Positions 1 to 5,785 of a stretch of 7,163 nt of DNA are shown in pieces (position 1 is the first letter of the stretch; every line of letters starts with the position of its first letter). The DNA lies in assembly GCA_019348515.1 (NCBI GenBank), contig JAHWJF010000112.1, forward strand, positions 1-7,163. Direction: 5' to 3'. Both the position numbers and the translations under genes were made by a program. The DNA comes from Chloroflexota bacterium (GTDB lineage Bacteria > Chloroflexota > Chloroflexia > Thermomicrobiales > UBA6265). The notes under the pieces were generated by a model. The model was not told where the DNA came from, searched no databases, and saw only the letters and a list, made by a program, of their open reading frames with translations.

Positions 1-261
1 CCGGCCTCATCAATTGGCCGCGTCCCCGGGAACACGATCGTTGTCGACGATCCTCACACCTCAGCCCGCCATGCTGAGTTGCGGTTCCAGCGCGACCAGT
101 GGTGGCTGCGCGATCTCGGGAGTAGCAACGGCACCATGCTCAATGACGAACTGGTACGCACGGTTGTGGGCGTTGGGCCGGGTGATGTCATACAATGCGG
201 CCGGGTTCGGTTTCGCCTCGTCCCGTCTTTTCCCGTGCCCAGAGTCGATTCCTCTGTCTGA
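1..261 (+). CDS. FHA-domain protein, C-terminal part (5' truncated by window edge)
   Basis: The frame is open from the first base to the TGA at 259-261 and gives 86 residues. It carries most of a forkhead-associated (FHA) domain, a phosphothreonine-peptide reader. The diagnostic residues are all visible: Gly-Arg at residues 6-7 (IGR), the Ser and His of TSARH at 20-24, and DLGSSNGT at 38-45, whose Asn contacts the phosphopeptide in known FHA structures. The domain ends about 10 residues before the stop, so FHA is the C-terminal domain. Whatever precedes it (a DUF2662-type domain, a membrane segment, or nothing) lies outside the window. The next gene starts 12 nt downstream on the same strand, so co-transcription is likely. 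In many Gram-positive-type bacteria FHA proteins work with Ser/Thr kinases in cell-wall growth, which fits the VanW neighbour, but a role here is inference. Confidence 0.9.
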   Translation, partial: PASSIGRVPGNTIVVDDPHTSARHAELRFQRDQWWLRDLGSSNGTMLNDELVRTVVGVGPGDVIQCGRVRFRLVPSFPVPRVDSSV

Positions 262-264
262 TCT

Positions 265-269
265 GGAGG
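265..269 (+). promoter_or_regulatory. Shine-Dalgarno GGAGG for the VanW-family gene
   Basis: GGAGG lies 4 nt before a GTG at 274. The spacing is slightly short but this is the best ribosome site near the gene's start. It favours GTG 274 over the in-frame ATGs at 307 and 367, which have no comparable site. Confidence 0.55.
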
Positions 270-273
270 ACGG

Positions 274-2379
274 GTGGCCTTGCGACAACCGGCGCGAGTT
301 TCGAACATGTTTCGGCCGGTGTTCGCCGGTCGTCCACAACCGAGTGCGTTGGAGTCGCCGGGCCTGATGCGCTTGCCGGCGGTATCCGGTGCGTCGCTGC
401 GGGCTGTTTTGCTTGGCGTAGCGGGGGCCGCGGCGCTCCTCGGACTTGCGATTGCCGTTGTCCTCTTGACGGTCCGCGCTACGCACGCGGAGCGGATTTT
501 TCCGGCTGTCACGGTAGCGGACGTCCCGGTTGGTGGCATGCCAATCCCTCTGGCCGCCACGGCACTGAGTGAGCGCGCCAACGCGATTGAATCGAGCTCC
601 ATTACCTTTACCCACCGTGATCGATCCTGGACGGCGACACTTCGCGACGTCGGCGTGATGGTCGACGAGCAGGAGGCTCTCGCCCGCGCGGTCGGGTACG
701 GCCGCGAGAGCTCGGCGTTCCACCGATTGCGGGCAGTGACGGCACTGGCGCGGTCAGGCGAGCAGCTCGCGATGCCGATCGCTCTCGACCATGAGCAATT
801 GAACCGTTGGTTCGACGAGATCGATCGCGGTCTCGGAACTCCTCCCCGTGACGCTGCCGTCGAGATCCAGGGTTCGAATGTCGTGATCGTGCCGGAGGTC
901 GATGGCGAAGTCGTCGATCGCGACCTCGCTCGAGCTGAGGTTGAATCCCAGCTCCTGAATCTGAGGCCGATAGAGTCAGAGCTTCCGATCCATACCAAGA
1001 TCGCCAGCGTGCGGGCGGTCGATCTTGAACCGGCACGTGATCTGCTCCTCCGGGCGATGTCCAACCCGGTGCAGGTCACCAGTGCCGGCGGTCTCTGGAC
1101 ATTGCCGGCGCCCGAGATCGCGCGGTTCATGCGTCAAGCGGTTGTTCCCGGCGAGGGCGGTGCGCCGGCTGTCCATCTAGGTCTCGATCGCGAAAAGCTG
1201 GCGGCCTGGCTTGACGAGCGGCTGGGCGCGGCAGTCGAGAAAGAGCCGGTCGACGCCGAGGTTGGCTGGAACGGAGAGCGGCTCGTCTCAGTGAAACCAA
1301 GCGTCGACGGAGTTCGTCTCGACGCGGCGGCACTTGCCGAGCAGATCGAGGGAAGGTTCTTTGGCAACGGCGGCACCGTTGAGGCGCCGGTCACGCACAT
1401 CAAACCGACCATCGACAGCGCGAATCTGGACAAGCTGGGGATCACGACGTTTCTCGGCTCTGGGCAATCGAATTATTCCGGCTCGAGTGACGGCCGTTCG
1501 ACCAACGTGGCGGTCGGCGCTGGACTGTTGAATGGCACGTTGATCCCGCCCTGGGGCGAGTTCTCGTTCAATGAAGCGATCGGGTGGATCGACGAGGACA
1601 AGGGGTTTGTCGAGGCGCAAGTCATCGACGGCGAAAAGATCGGACAAGACATCGGCGGCGGCATCTGCCAGGTGTCGACGACCGTTTTCCGGGCAGCATA
1701 TCTGGCCGGACTGCCGATCACGGAGTGGTGGCCGCATCGCTTCCGTATCGGGTTCTACGAGTACGACGGCTGGGATCCTGGACTTGACGCATCGATCTTG
1801 CAGCCGACCGAAGACCCATCCACCTGGGCCGACTTCAAATTCGAGAATCCGTCGAGTTCCTGGATGCTCGTCGAGTCCTGGACCGACGGCGTCAATGTGG
1901 TGGTGAACATCTATGGGGCGAATCTCGGGTACGACGTCGAGTCCACGGGACCGACATGGGGCGCCAAGACCCAGATGCTGGCGCCACAGGAGGTGGTCGA
2001 CGATGAGCTCGACCCAGGAACCGTGACCCTGGCGCAGGTGGCGGGGATCGGCGAAGAGCTCTCCCATTACCGCGTGGTCCGAGATCGCAATGGCGAGCTG
2101 CTCTGGGAACGGAGCTTCTACACGAAATACTTCCCGCGCGGTGACGTCTGGAAAGTCAGCAAGGACATGAAGGGCAAGGCACCGATCAATCGGAACGCCA
2201 AGTTTCCACCACTCCCGCCGTCCGGCGTCGACTCTGTCGGCTGGGTCCCGGGCGCTGAGGAATACCTTGCTGAAGGCGAGCTCGAGGCGCCAGTGGAGGA
2301 GTGGGACGCTCCGGCTGAAGAATGGGTGGCCCCAGTCGAAGAGTGGACGCCGCCGGCCGAGGATGCGGCGGTCGGGTGA
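274..2379 (+). CDS. Membrane-anchored VanW-family protein with PG_binding_4 repeats, VanW and G5-like domains
   Basis: This is a 701-residue protein. A cytoplasmic N-terminus of about 40 residues is followed by one strongly hydrophobic segment (about 41-68), read as a signal anchor, so the rest should lie outside the membrane. Residues ~170-240 and ~300-370 look like two copies of the peptidoglycan-binding-like domain usual in VanW proteins (PF12229 type). Each has a DAxV...V...P.VDG pattern, at 193-211 and 327-346. The VanW domain spans ~387-550 and includes GGGICQVSTTVFRAAYLAGL at 461-480 and WPHRF at 486-490. Residues ~568-629 resemble a G5 domain (PGTVTLAQVAGIGEE, then the NGE...ERSFYTKY pattern). 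The C-terminus is an acidic Pro/Trp repeat. VanW proteins occur in some vancomycin-resistance clusters but their biochemistry is unknown, and this one should not be read as a resistance gene. In-frame ATGs at 307 and 367 are alternative starts; either keeps the anchor. The glycosyltransferase gene overlaps its stop by 4 nt. Confidence 0.93.
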   Translation: MALRQPARVSNMFRPVFAGRPQPSALESPGLMRLPAVSGASLRAVLLGVAGAAALLGLAIAVVLLTVRATHAERIFPAVTVADVPVGGMPIPLAATALSERANAIESSSITFTHRDRSWTATLRDVGVMVDEQEALARAVGYGRESSAFHRLRAVTALARSGEQLAMPIALDHEQLNRWFDEIDRGLGTPPRDAAVEIQGSNVVIVPEVDGEVVDRDLARAEVESQLLNLRPIESELPIHTKIASVRAVDLEPARDLLLRAMSNPVQVTSAGGLWTLPAPEIARFMRQAVVPGEGGAPAVHLGLDREKLAAWLDERLGAAVEKEPVDAEVGWNGERLVSVKPSVDGVRLDAAALAEQIEGRFFGNGGTVEAPVTHIKPTIDSANLDKLGITTFLGSGQSNYSGSSDGRSTNVAVGAGLLNGTLIPPWGEFSFNEAIGWIDEDKGFVEAQVIDGEKIGQDIGGGICQVSTTVFRAAYLAGLPITEWWPHRFRIGFYEYDGWDPGLDASILQPTEDPSTWADFKFENPSSSWMLVESWTDGVNVVVNIYGANLGYDVESTGPTWGAKTQMLAPQEVVDDELDPGTVTLAQVAGIGEELSHYRVVRDRNGELLWERSFYTKYFPRGDVWKVSKDMKGKAPINRNAKFPPLPPSGVDSVGWVPGAEEYLAEGELEAPVEEWDAPAEEWVAPVEEWTPPAEDAAVG
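2287..2364 (+). repeat. 21-bp coding repeat, about 3.7 units, encoding a Pro/Glu/Trp heptapeptide
   Basis: The units start at 2287, 2308, 2329 and 2350 and encode APVEEWD, APAEEWV, APVEEWT and the partial PPAED. The EEW core is kept in the first three units, while codons vary (GAG/GAA, and different Ala and Pro third positions). The fourth unit loses the Trp. Heptad spacing with one Trp per unit at the very C-terminus of an extracytoplasmic protein suggests a tether or ligand tail; that role is inference. Confidence 0.8.
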
Positions 2380-3227
2380 GCCGATCTAGCCCCGCGCTCC
2401 CGCCCGTCTCCCGTCTTCCCGGCAGCCTGGCTCTCGTTCTCCCCGCTTTCAACGAAGAACCGAACATTGATGCGGTCGTCCGGGAGTCACTGGCGACGCT
2501 CCCCGTCTTTGCCGATTCCTACGAGATCATCGTCGTCGATGATGGCAGCCGGGATCGCACGGGAGAGATCGTGGCTGGTTGGGCAGCCACCAACCAACAC
2601 GTGCGGCTGGTCAGCCACGCCCGCAATCGTGGCTACGGCGCGGCGTTGACATCCGGCTTTCGAGCGTCGACCGGTGACTTTGTCATGTTCATGGACGCTG
2701 ATCGCCAGTTCGACATCCGTGATCTCCGCCTGTTGGCTCCATTCGCCGGTGAGTACGACATCGTCGCCGGGTTTCGCATGGAACGGAGCGATCCGCTGCA
2801 CCGGCGGGTGTTCGCCGAGATGTTCAACGTTTCCGTGCGAATCCTCTTCGGAGTCCATCTTCGGGATATCGATTGCGCCTTCAAGCTCTTTCGGGGCGAC
2901 TTGCTGCGGGGTCTGCCTCTGACGGCGCCGGGAGCGTTGATCAATACCGAGATTCAGGCGAAGGCGCGCCGCCAGGGAGCTCGATTGCAGCAGGTCGGTG
3001 TGCATCATTACCCGCGGATCGCCGGCGAGGCCACAGGCGGCAGCCCGCGAGTGATCCTGCGCGCGATCGGCGAGACGCTGGCTTTGTGGTGGCGGATGCG
3101 ACACTACCGTCCGCCCGCGCCATCACCGCGCTGCGTGCAGCCCAGCAATGCAGCCGGGACTGGCGCGATCACGTCTGCGGACGGAGCCGGCACAACCCCT
3201 GCGAAAAAGCTACTGCCACGGCGTTAG
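2376..3227 (+). CDS. GT2 family glycosyltransferase, DPM1-like, without membrane segments
   Basis: This is a 283-residue glycosyltransferase of family 2 (GT-A fold). LALVLPAFNEE at 18-28 begins the nucleotide-sugar fold. VVDDGS at 53-58 and DAD at 107-109 (in FMDADRQFD) are the expected nucleotide and metal-binding motifs. RNRGYGAAL at 83-91 and DIDCAFKLFR at 164-173 match the dolichyl/undecaprenyl-phosphate sugar transferase subgroup. There is no C-terminal transmembrane pair, unlike many bacterial relatives of that subgroup, so the enzyme is probably cytoplasmic or peripheral. The last ~40 residues are Pro/Ala/Ser/Gly-rich and look disordered. The GTG at 2376 overlaps the upstream TGA as GTGA, pointing to translational coupling. 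An in-frame ATG at 2322 would add 18 residues of low-complexity sequence inside the VanW gene and is less likely. Donor and acceptor cannot be read from the sequence; a lipid-linked or wall sugar is plausible from the neighbour. Confidence 0.9.
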   Translation: MSRSSPALPPVSRLPGSLALVLPAFNEEPNIDAVVRESLATLPVFADSYEIIVVDDGSRDRTGEIVAGWAATNQHVRLVSHARNRGYGAALTSGFRASTGDFVMFMDADRQFDIRDLRLLAPFAGEYDIVAGFRMERSDPLHRRVFAEMFNVSVRILFGVHLRDIDCAFKLFRGDLLRGLPLTAPGALINTEIQAKARRQGARLQQVGVHHYPRIAGEATGGSPRVILRAIGETLALWWRMRHYRPPAPSPRCVQPSNAAGTGAITSADGAGTTPAKKLLPRR

Positions 3228-3550
3228 CGTCCTTGGCCGGGAGCGTCACGGAGACGTTTCTGCAGCTCGCCTGGCGTCATTCCCTCGACGACGACCCGCT
3301 TGTGCCGATTCGATGTCCCAGAGGCGATCGCGAGTCGAGAACGCGGCACATCGAGCACACCGGCCAGGAATCGCAGCAGCGCGGCGTTGGCGGCACCACC
3401 GACCGGTGGTGCGGCGACGCGGACGCGAAGCGTGCCATCCATTGCCTCCTCGATCGAGGTCCGGCCAGCGCGAGGAACCACGGTGACCAAAAGTGCGCTG
3501 CCTCGCGCGTGGCTCGAGATCGGGGATCCGGGCCCGGGGTGAGGCGTCAC
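3224..3550 (-). CDS. DUF167 / YggU-family protein
   Basis: This 108-residue protein matches the small DUF167 (PF02594, YggU) family, of unknown function. The family pattern is clear: VVPRAGRTSI at 24-33, LRVRVAAPPVGGAANAALLR at 41-60, LAGVLDVPRSRLAI at 62-75 and SGTSNRHKRVVV at 77-88. About 18 residues precede the first conserved strand, slightly more than usual. The start is the GTG at 3550, which overlaps the stop of the upstream radical-SAM gene as GTGA, so the pair is probably translationally coupled. Its TAA stop overlaps the TAG of the convergent glycosyltransferase gene. No nearby gene explains its role. Confidence 0.9.
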   Translation of the reverse strand: MTPHPGPGSPISSHARGSALLVTVVPRAGRTSIEEAMDGTLRVRVAAPPVGGAANAALLRFLAGVLDVPRSRLAIASGTSNRHKRVVVEGMTPGELQKRLRDAPGQGR

Positions 3551-4986
3551 GCCGCAGCCAGTGGCCCGATCGGGACGCGAGTACGGAGATCGCGGGCGAC
3601 GTCGGAAAGATCGGCCGCGGGCACGACTGGCCGGCCGAGTGCCATGGCAACGTCTTCGAGCGTCTGGTCGTCAAGCAGCGTCCCCGTGCGCTGACTGACC
3701 ATGCGGTCCGAGACGTAGAGCGGACCAGGAGATGAGCGACGGGCAAAGGTCGCCAGCAGATCCTGCCCGCTCAGCAGTCCGGAGACATTGATCTCCGATC
3801 CGAGATAGACGTTCTCGACGGCGACGACGTCCAGAGCCGCTCCGGTGTGGGTGTTGAAGCGGGTAACCGCTTCTCGCATCGTGGGAGTGATCAATTCACC
3901 GCACGCCACGGTCCCCTGCGCTCCGGGTAAGCCGTGGGATTTGGAGCGGCGGACGAAGCTGTCCACGCCATCGAGGAAGTGGCGCGTAATCCCGATACCA
4001 TCCTCGATCTGCGGGAAGCCGCCGTAGTGCGCCGCATCGGGCACAGGACTCCCTGTCATGAGGTAGAACTCGTCACCGAGGTAGAAGAACGGAACGCCAC
4101 GTTCCTCCTCGAATCGAGCCTGCCACGATTCTGCCTGGGAGATCACGTGCCGCGCTTCCTCGGGGTGGTAGCGCCGTACGGCAATGTGCTTGCCGGGAAG
4201 TGTCCGCATGCAGGTTCGGGAAAGCCGGAGCTGGCGACTCTGGCGCTCCTGACCGTGCCGGGAGAGCCCGACCGGCACACCGGCAATCGAGCGGAGCCGG
4301 CTGCCAAACGTGGCCAGATCGCTCAAACTACGGTCGAGAGCTGGACCATCATTGACGCCGGGCACGAGCACGAGCTGCGCGTGGAAGTCGATGCCGGCCC
4401 GCTCCAATCTAGCGAGATCTTCCATGATGCGACCGGCTTTCGGGTTTCCGACCAGCGCCACGCGCAGATCCGGGTCGGTGCTGTGCACGGAGACGTGGAG
4501 CGGCGAGATGTGCTGCTCTTCAATGCGGCGCCAGTCCTCGTCCGTCAGGTTCGTCAGTGTGACGAAGCTGCCATAGAGCATTGAATAGCGGTAGTCGTCG
4601 TCCATGACATACAGCGAACGACGCATTCCCTTGGGAATCTGCTTGATGAAACAGAAAGGACAGGCGTTCTCACAGATGCGAACGCCGTCGAACGTGGGGT
4701 CGGCGAACGTCACTCCCCAGAACTCGTCGCCTTCCAGGTCGAGCTCGTAGCGAAGCAGCACCCCGGCGCGCTCGACGTCGAGGACAACGTTCTCCGCTTG
4801 CGCCTGAAACTGAAAGTCGAGCGCGTCGATCAACGGCAACCCGTTGATACCGACGATACGGTCGCCGGGCTCGATCCCGAGCTCCATGGCGAGGGATGCC
4901 GGCGACACGGCATCGACCAGCCCGGGGACGCTCGGGGCCAGGTCAACGCGCCGGTGAGAAAGTGGGCTGACGGCTACGGGGCTCAT
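3547..4986 (-). CDS. PDZ / radical SAM / DUF512 protein (putative FeS protein)
   Basis: From the ATG at 4986 this encodes 479 residues. An N-terminal PDZ-like domain (residues ~20-60) includes VSPASLAMELGIEPGDRIVG at 27-46. The radical-SAM segment follows with a C-x3-C-x2-C cluster at C105, C109 and C112 (CENACPFC), then FIKQIPKGMRRSLYVMDDDY at 113-132, LYGSFVTLTNLTDEDW at 137-152, SPLHVSVHSTDPDLR at 161-175 and VPGVNDG at 208-214. The DUF512 portion includes FYLGDEFYL at 301-309 and YGGFPQIEDGIG at 321-332. This matches the family annotated as FeS-containing oxidoreductase, whose substrate is unknown. The family normally runs to about 430-460 residues. In-frame TTG (5070) and GTG (5031) starts would add 28 or 15 residues that do not look conserved; none has a clear ribosome site, so the start is uncertain. 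An unusual basic stretch lies around residues 243-268. Confidence 0.9.
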   Translation of the reverse strand: MSPVAVSPLSHRRVDLAPSVPGLVDAVSPASLAMELGIEPGDRIVGINGLPLIDALDFQFQAQAENVVLDVERAGVLLRYELDLEGDEFWGVTFADPTFDGVRICENACPFCFIKQIPKGMRRSLYVMDDDYRYSMLYGSFVTLTNLTDEDWRRIEEQHISPLHVSVHSTDPDLRVALVGNPKAGRIMEDLARLERAGIDFHAQLVLVPGVNDGPALDRSLSDLATFGSRLRSIAGVPVGLSRHGQERQSRQLRLSRTCMRTLPGKHIAVRRYHPEEARHVISQAESWQARFEEERGVPFFYLGDEFYLMTGSPVPDAAHYGGFPQIEDGIGITRHFLDGVDSFVRRSKSHGLPGAQGTVACGELITPTMREAVTRFNTHTGAALDVVAVENVYLGSEINVSGLLSGQDLLATFARRSSPGPLYVSDRMVSQRTGTLLDDQTLEDVAMALGRPVVPAADLSDVARDLRTRVPIGPLAAA

Positions 4987-5134
4987 GACTGCTTGTGGTC
5001 CAATGCCAGAATTCAGCGCAGTTTGACGCACATCGCCGCTGGCCTTGTCAATACCAGCGGCGGCGTCCAACCCCGAAGTTTACCATGATCTATATTCAGC
5101 GACGTTCGCGGCGCACGGTCGCCTGGATGCCGCG

Positions 5135-5140
5135 TATACT
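5135..5140 (+). promoter_or_regulatory. Candidate -10 box for greA-lysS
   Basis: TATACT matches the sigma-70/SigA -10 consensus at five of six positions and stands out in GC-rich surroundings. The sequence 16-18 bp upstream (near 5111-5118) has no recognisable TTGACA, so the promoter would need an activator or tolerate a poor -35. Transcription would start near 5147, giving a leader of about 174 nt. Confidence 0.45.
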
Positions 5141-5155
5141 TGGGGTCTCAGACTT

Positions 5156-5185
5156 GAGCCGGGGGCAAGCCCCTGGCTCTTTCCC
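5156..5185 (+). terminator. Terminator-like hairpin in the greA leader (possible attenuator)
   Basis: GAGCCGGGGG (5156-5165) pairs with CCCCTGGCTC (5170-5179) as a 10-bp stem with one G-U pair and a CAAG loop. Only TTTCCC follows, a short U-run, so termination may be partial. It lies just downstream of the predicted transcription start and well before greA, which suits attenuation or 5'-end stabilisation rather than termination of an upstream gene: the upstream neighbour is on the other strand. Confidence 0.4.
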
Positions 5186-5201
5186 ATATGGGCGAGCAGC
5201 C

Positions 5202-5218
5202 GCGGCAGGCGCTGCCGC
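5202..5218 (+). other. Second leader hairpin, perfect 7-bp stem
   Basis: GCGGCAG (5202-5208) and CTGCCGC (5212-5218) form a perfect 7-bp inverted repeat around a GCG loop, with no T-run after it. A separate 10-bp palindrome, CCCATATGGG (5183-5192), lies between it and the first hairpin. Function is unknown. Hairpins arise easily at this GC content, so significance is uncertain. Confidence 0.35.
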
Positions 5219-5304
5219 ATGACCGAACCGTCCGGCGACGGAATGCTAGTCCTCGGCTTGGTCCCCTCAGGCGAGTGGGTCCAACTGGGGCCGCGACGGA
5301 CCGG

Positions 5305-5310
5305 AAAGGA
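5305..5310 (+). promoter_or_regulatory. Ribosome binding site for greA
   Basis: AAAGGA lies 10 nt before the ATG at 5321 and 4 nt before an in-frame GTG at 5315. Both starts give nearly the same protein. The ATG fits where the GreA family begins. The site argues against the much earlier in-frame ATGs at 5219 and 5045. Confidence 0.6.
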
Positions 5311-5320
5311 CGCCGTGCAG

Positions 5321-5785
5321 ATGGTACAGACAGTCTGGCTCACCGAAGCCGGCAAGAGTCGGCTCGAAGACGAGCTTCAGGATCTCCGCACGCGCCGCAG
5401 GCCCGAGTTGCACGCGAGGATTCAAGAGGCGACGGAAAGCGGCGACATCTCCGATAACAGCGAGTATGAGGAGCTCAAGGACGAGTGGGCCAGCCTCGAG
5501 GCGCGAATATTTGAGCTTGAGCAGACGCTCGAGTACTCGGAGATCATTCAACGCCAGGAAGGTGATGACGTCGTTGGCCTGGGTTCAACGGTGACCCTGC
5601 GTAGTGATGACGGAGAAGAAGAGACCTGGATCCTCGTCAGCCCGCAGGAAGCTAATACCCTCGACGGGACGATCTCGACTGAGTCGCCGGTCGGTCGCGC
5701 CATTGTTGGATGCCGTTCCGGTGACGCCGCGACGGTGACCACTCCGAGCGGGGCGATCGTCTACACGGTGGTGACCGTCGCGTGA
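5321..5785 (+). CDS. greA: Transcription elongation factor GreA
   Basis: This 154-residue protein is full length for GreA (about 158). GreA enters the secondary channel of RNA polymerase and stimulates cleavage of backtracked RNA. Residues 1-76 form the N-terminal coiled-coil hairpin: WLTEAGKSRLEDELQDLR at 6-23, the tip at 41-49 and LEARIFELEQTLEYSEII at 59-76. The C-terminal FKBP-like domain follows, with VGLGSTVTL at 85-93, EANTLDGTIS at 110-119, SPVGRAIVG at 122-130 and GDAATVTTPSG at 134-144. The catalytic tip reads GDISDNSEY: the Asp equivalent to E. coli D41 is kept (D42), but the residue equivalent to E44 is Asp (D45) rather than Glu. Ser107 sits where the family usually has Gly. The stop overlaps the proposed lysS start as GTGA, so the two are probably one operon driven from the leader region upstream. 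Confidence 0.95.
   Translation: MVQTVWLTEAGKSRLEDELQDLRTRRRPELHARIQEATESGDISDNSEYEELKDEWASLEARIFELEQTLEYSEIIQRQEGDDVVGLGSTVTLRSDDGEEETWILVSPQEANTLDGTISTESPVGRAIVGCRSGDAATVTTPSGAIVYTVVTVA

Larger units (their letters stand above)
4987..5320. promoter_or_regulatory. Divergent intergenic region between the DUF512 gene and greA
   Basis: This 334-bp stretch has no convincing gene of its own and must drive both flanking operons. Toward greA it holds a TATACT box (5135-5140) and a structured leader. For the minus strand two weak signals are visible: TATAGAT (plus coordinates 5088-5094) without a good -35, and a perfect TTGACA (5046-5051) without a good -10 at normal spacing. If TTGACA were used, transcription would begin near 5012 and fit the ATG at 4986. 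A frame in phase with greA stays open from 5045, but its product resembles nothing known. Confidence 0.6.

Noticed and set aside
54..1130. Long minus-strand open frame (358 codons) opposite the FHA and VanW genes
   Set aside because: It is Arg/Ser/Thr-rich low-complexity sequence with no recognisable motif, lying antisense to a well-supported gene. High-GC codon bias readily opens such frames.
1288..2067. Minus-strand open frame of 259 codons opposite the VanW domain
   Set aside because: The plus strand here encodes the unmistakable VanW core. The antisense product matches no known family pattern.
461..2379. Reading the VanW-family gene as vancomycin resistance
   Set aside because: No vanH, vanA/B-type ligase, vanX or two-component genes are present, and VanW-domain proteins are common in organisms without this resistance.
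2873..3694. Plus-strand open frame of 273 codons crossing the convergent junction
   Set aside because: It overlaps three supported genes in other frames and gives an Arg/Ala-rich product without motifs.
3934..4584. Plus-strand open frame of 216 codons opposite the radical-SAM gene
   Set aside because: The minus strand carries the conserved DUF512 and radical-SAM motifs. The sense-strand product shows nothing recognisable.
5045..5320. In-frame N-terminal extension of greA from ATG 5045 or ATG 5219
   Set aside because: The added 92 or 34 residues do not resemble GreA. The predicted promoter and hairpins lie inside the extension, and the good ribosome site is next to 5315/5321.
5221..5320. Possible T-box or other riboswitch ahead of greA-lysS
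   Set aside because: I found no T-box antiterminator consensus (UGGNACCGCG) and no recognisable riboswitch core; only generic GC-rich pairing is visible.
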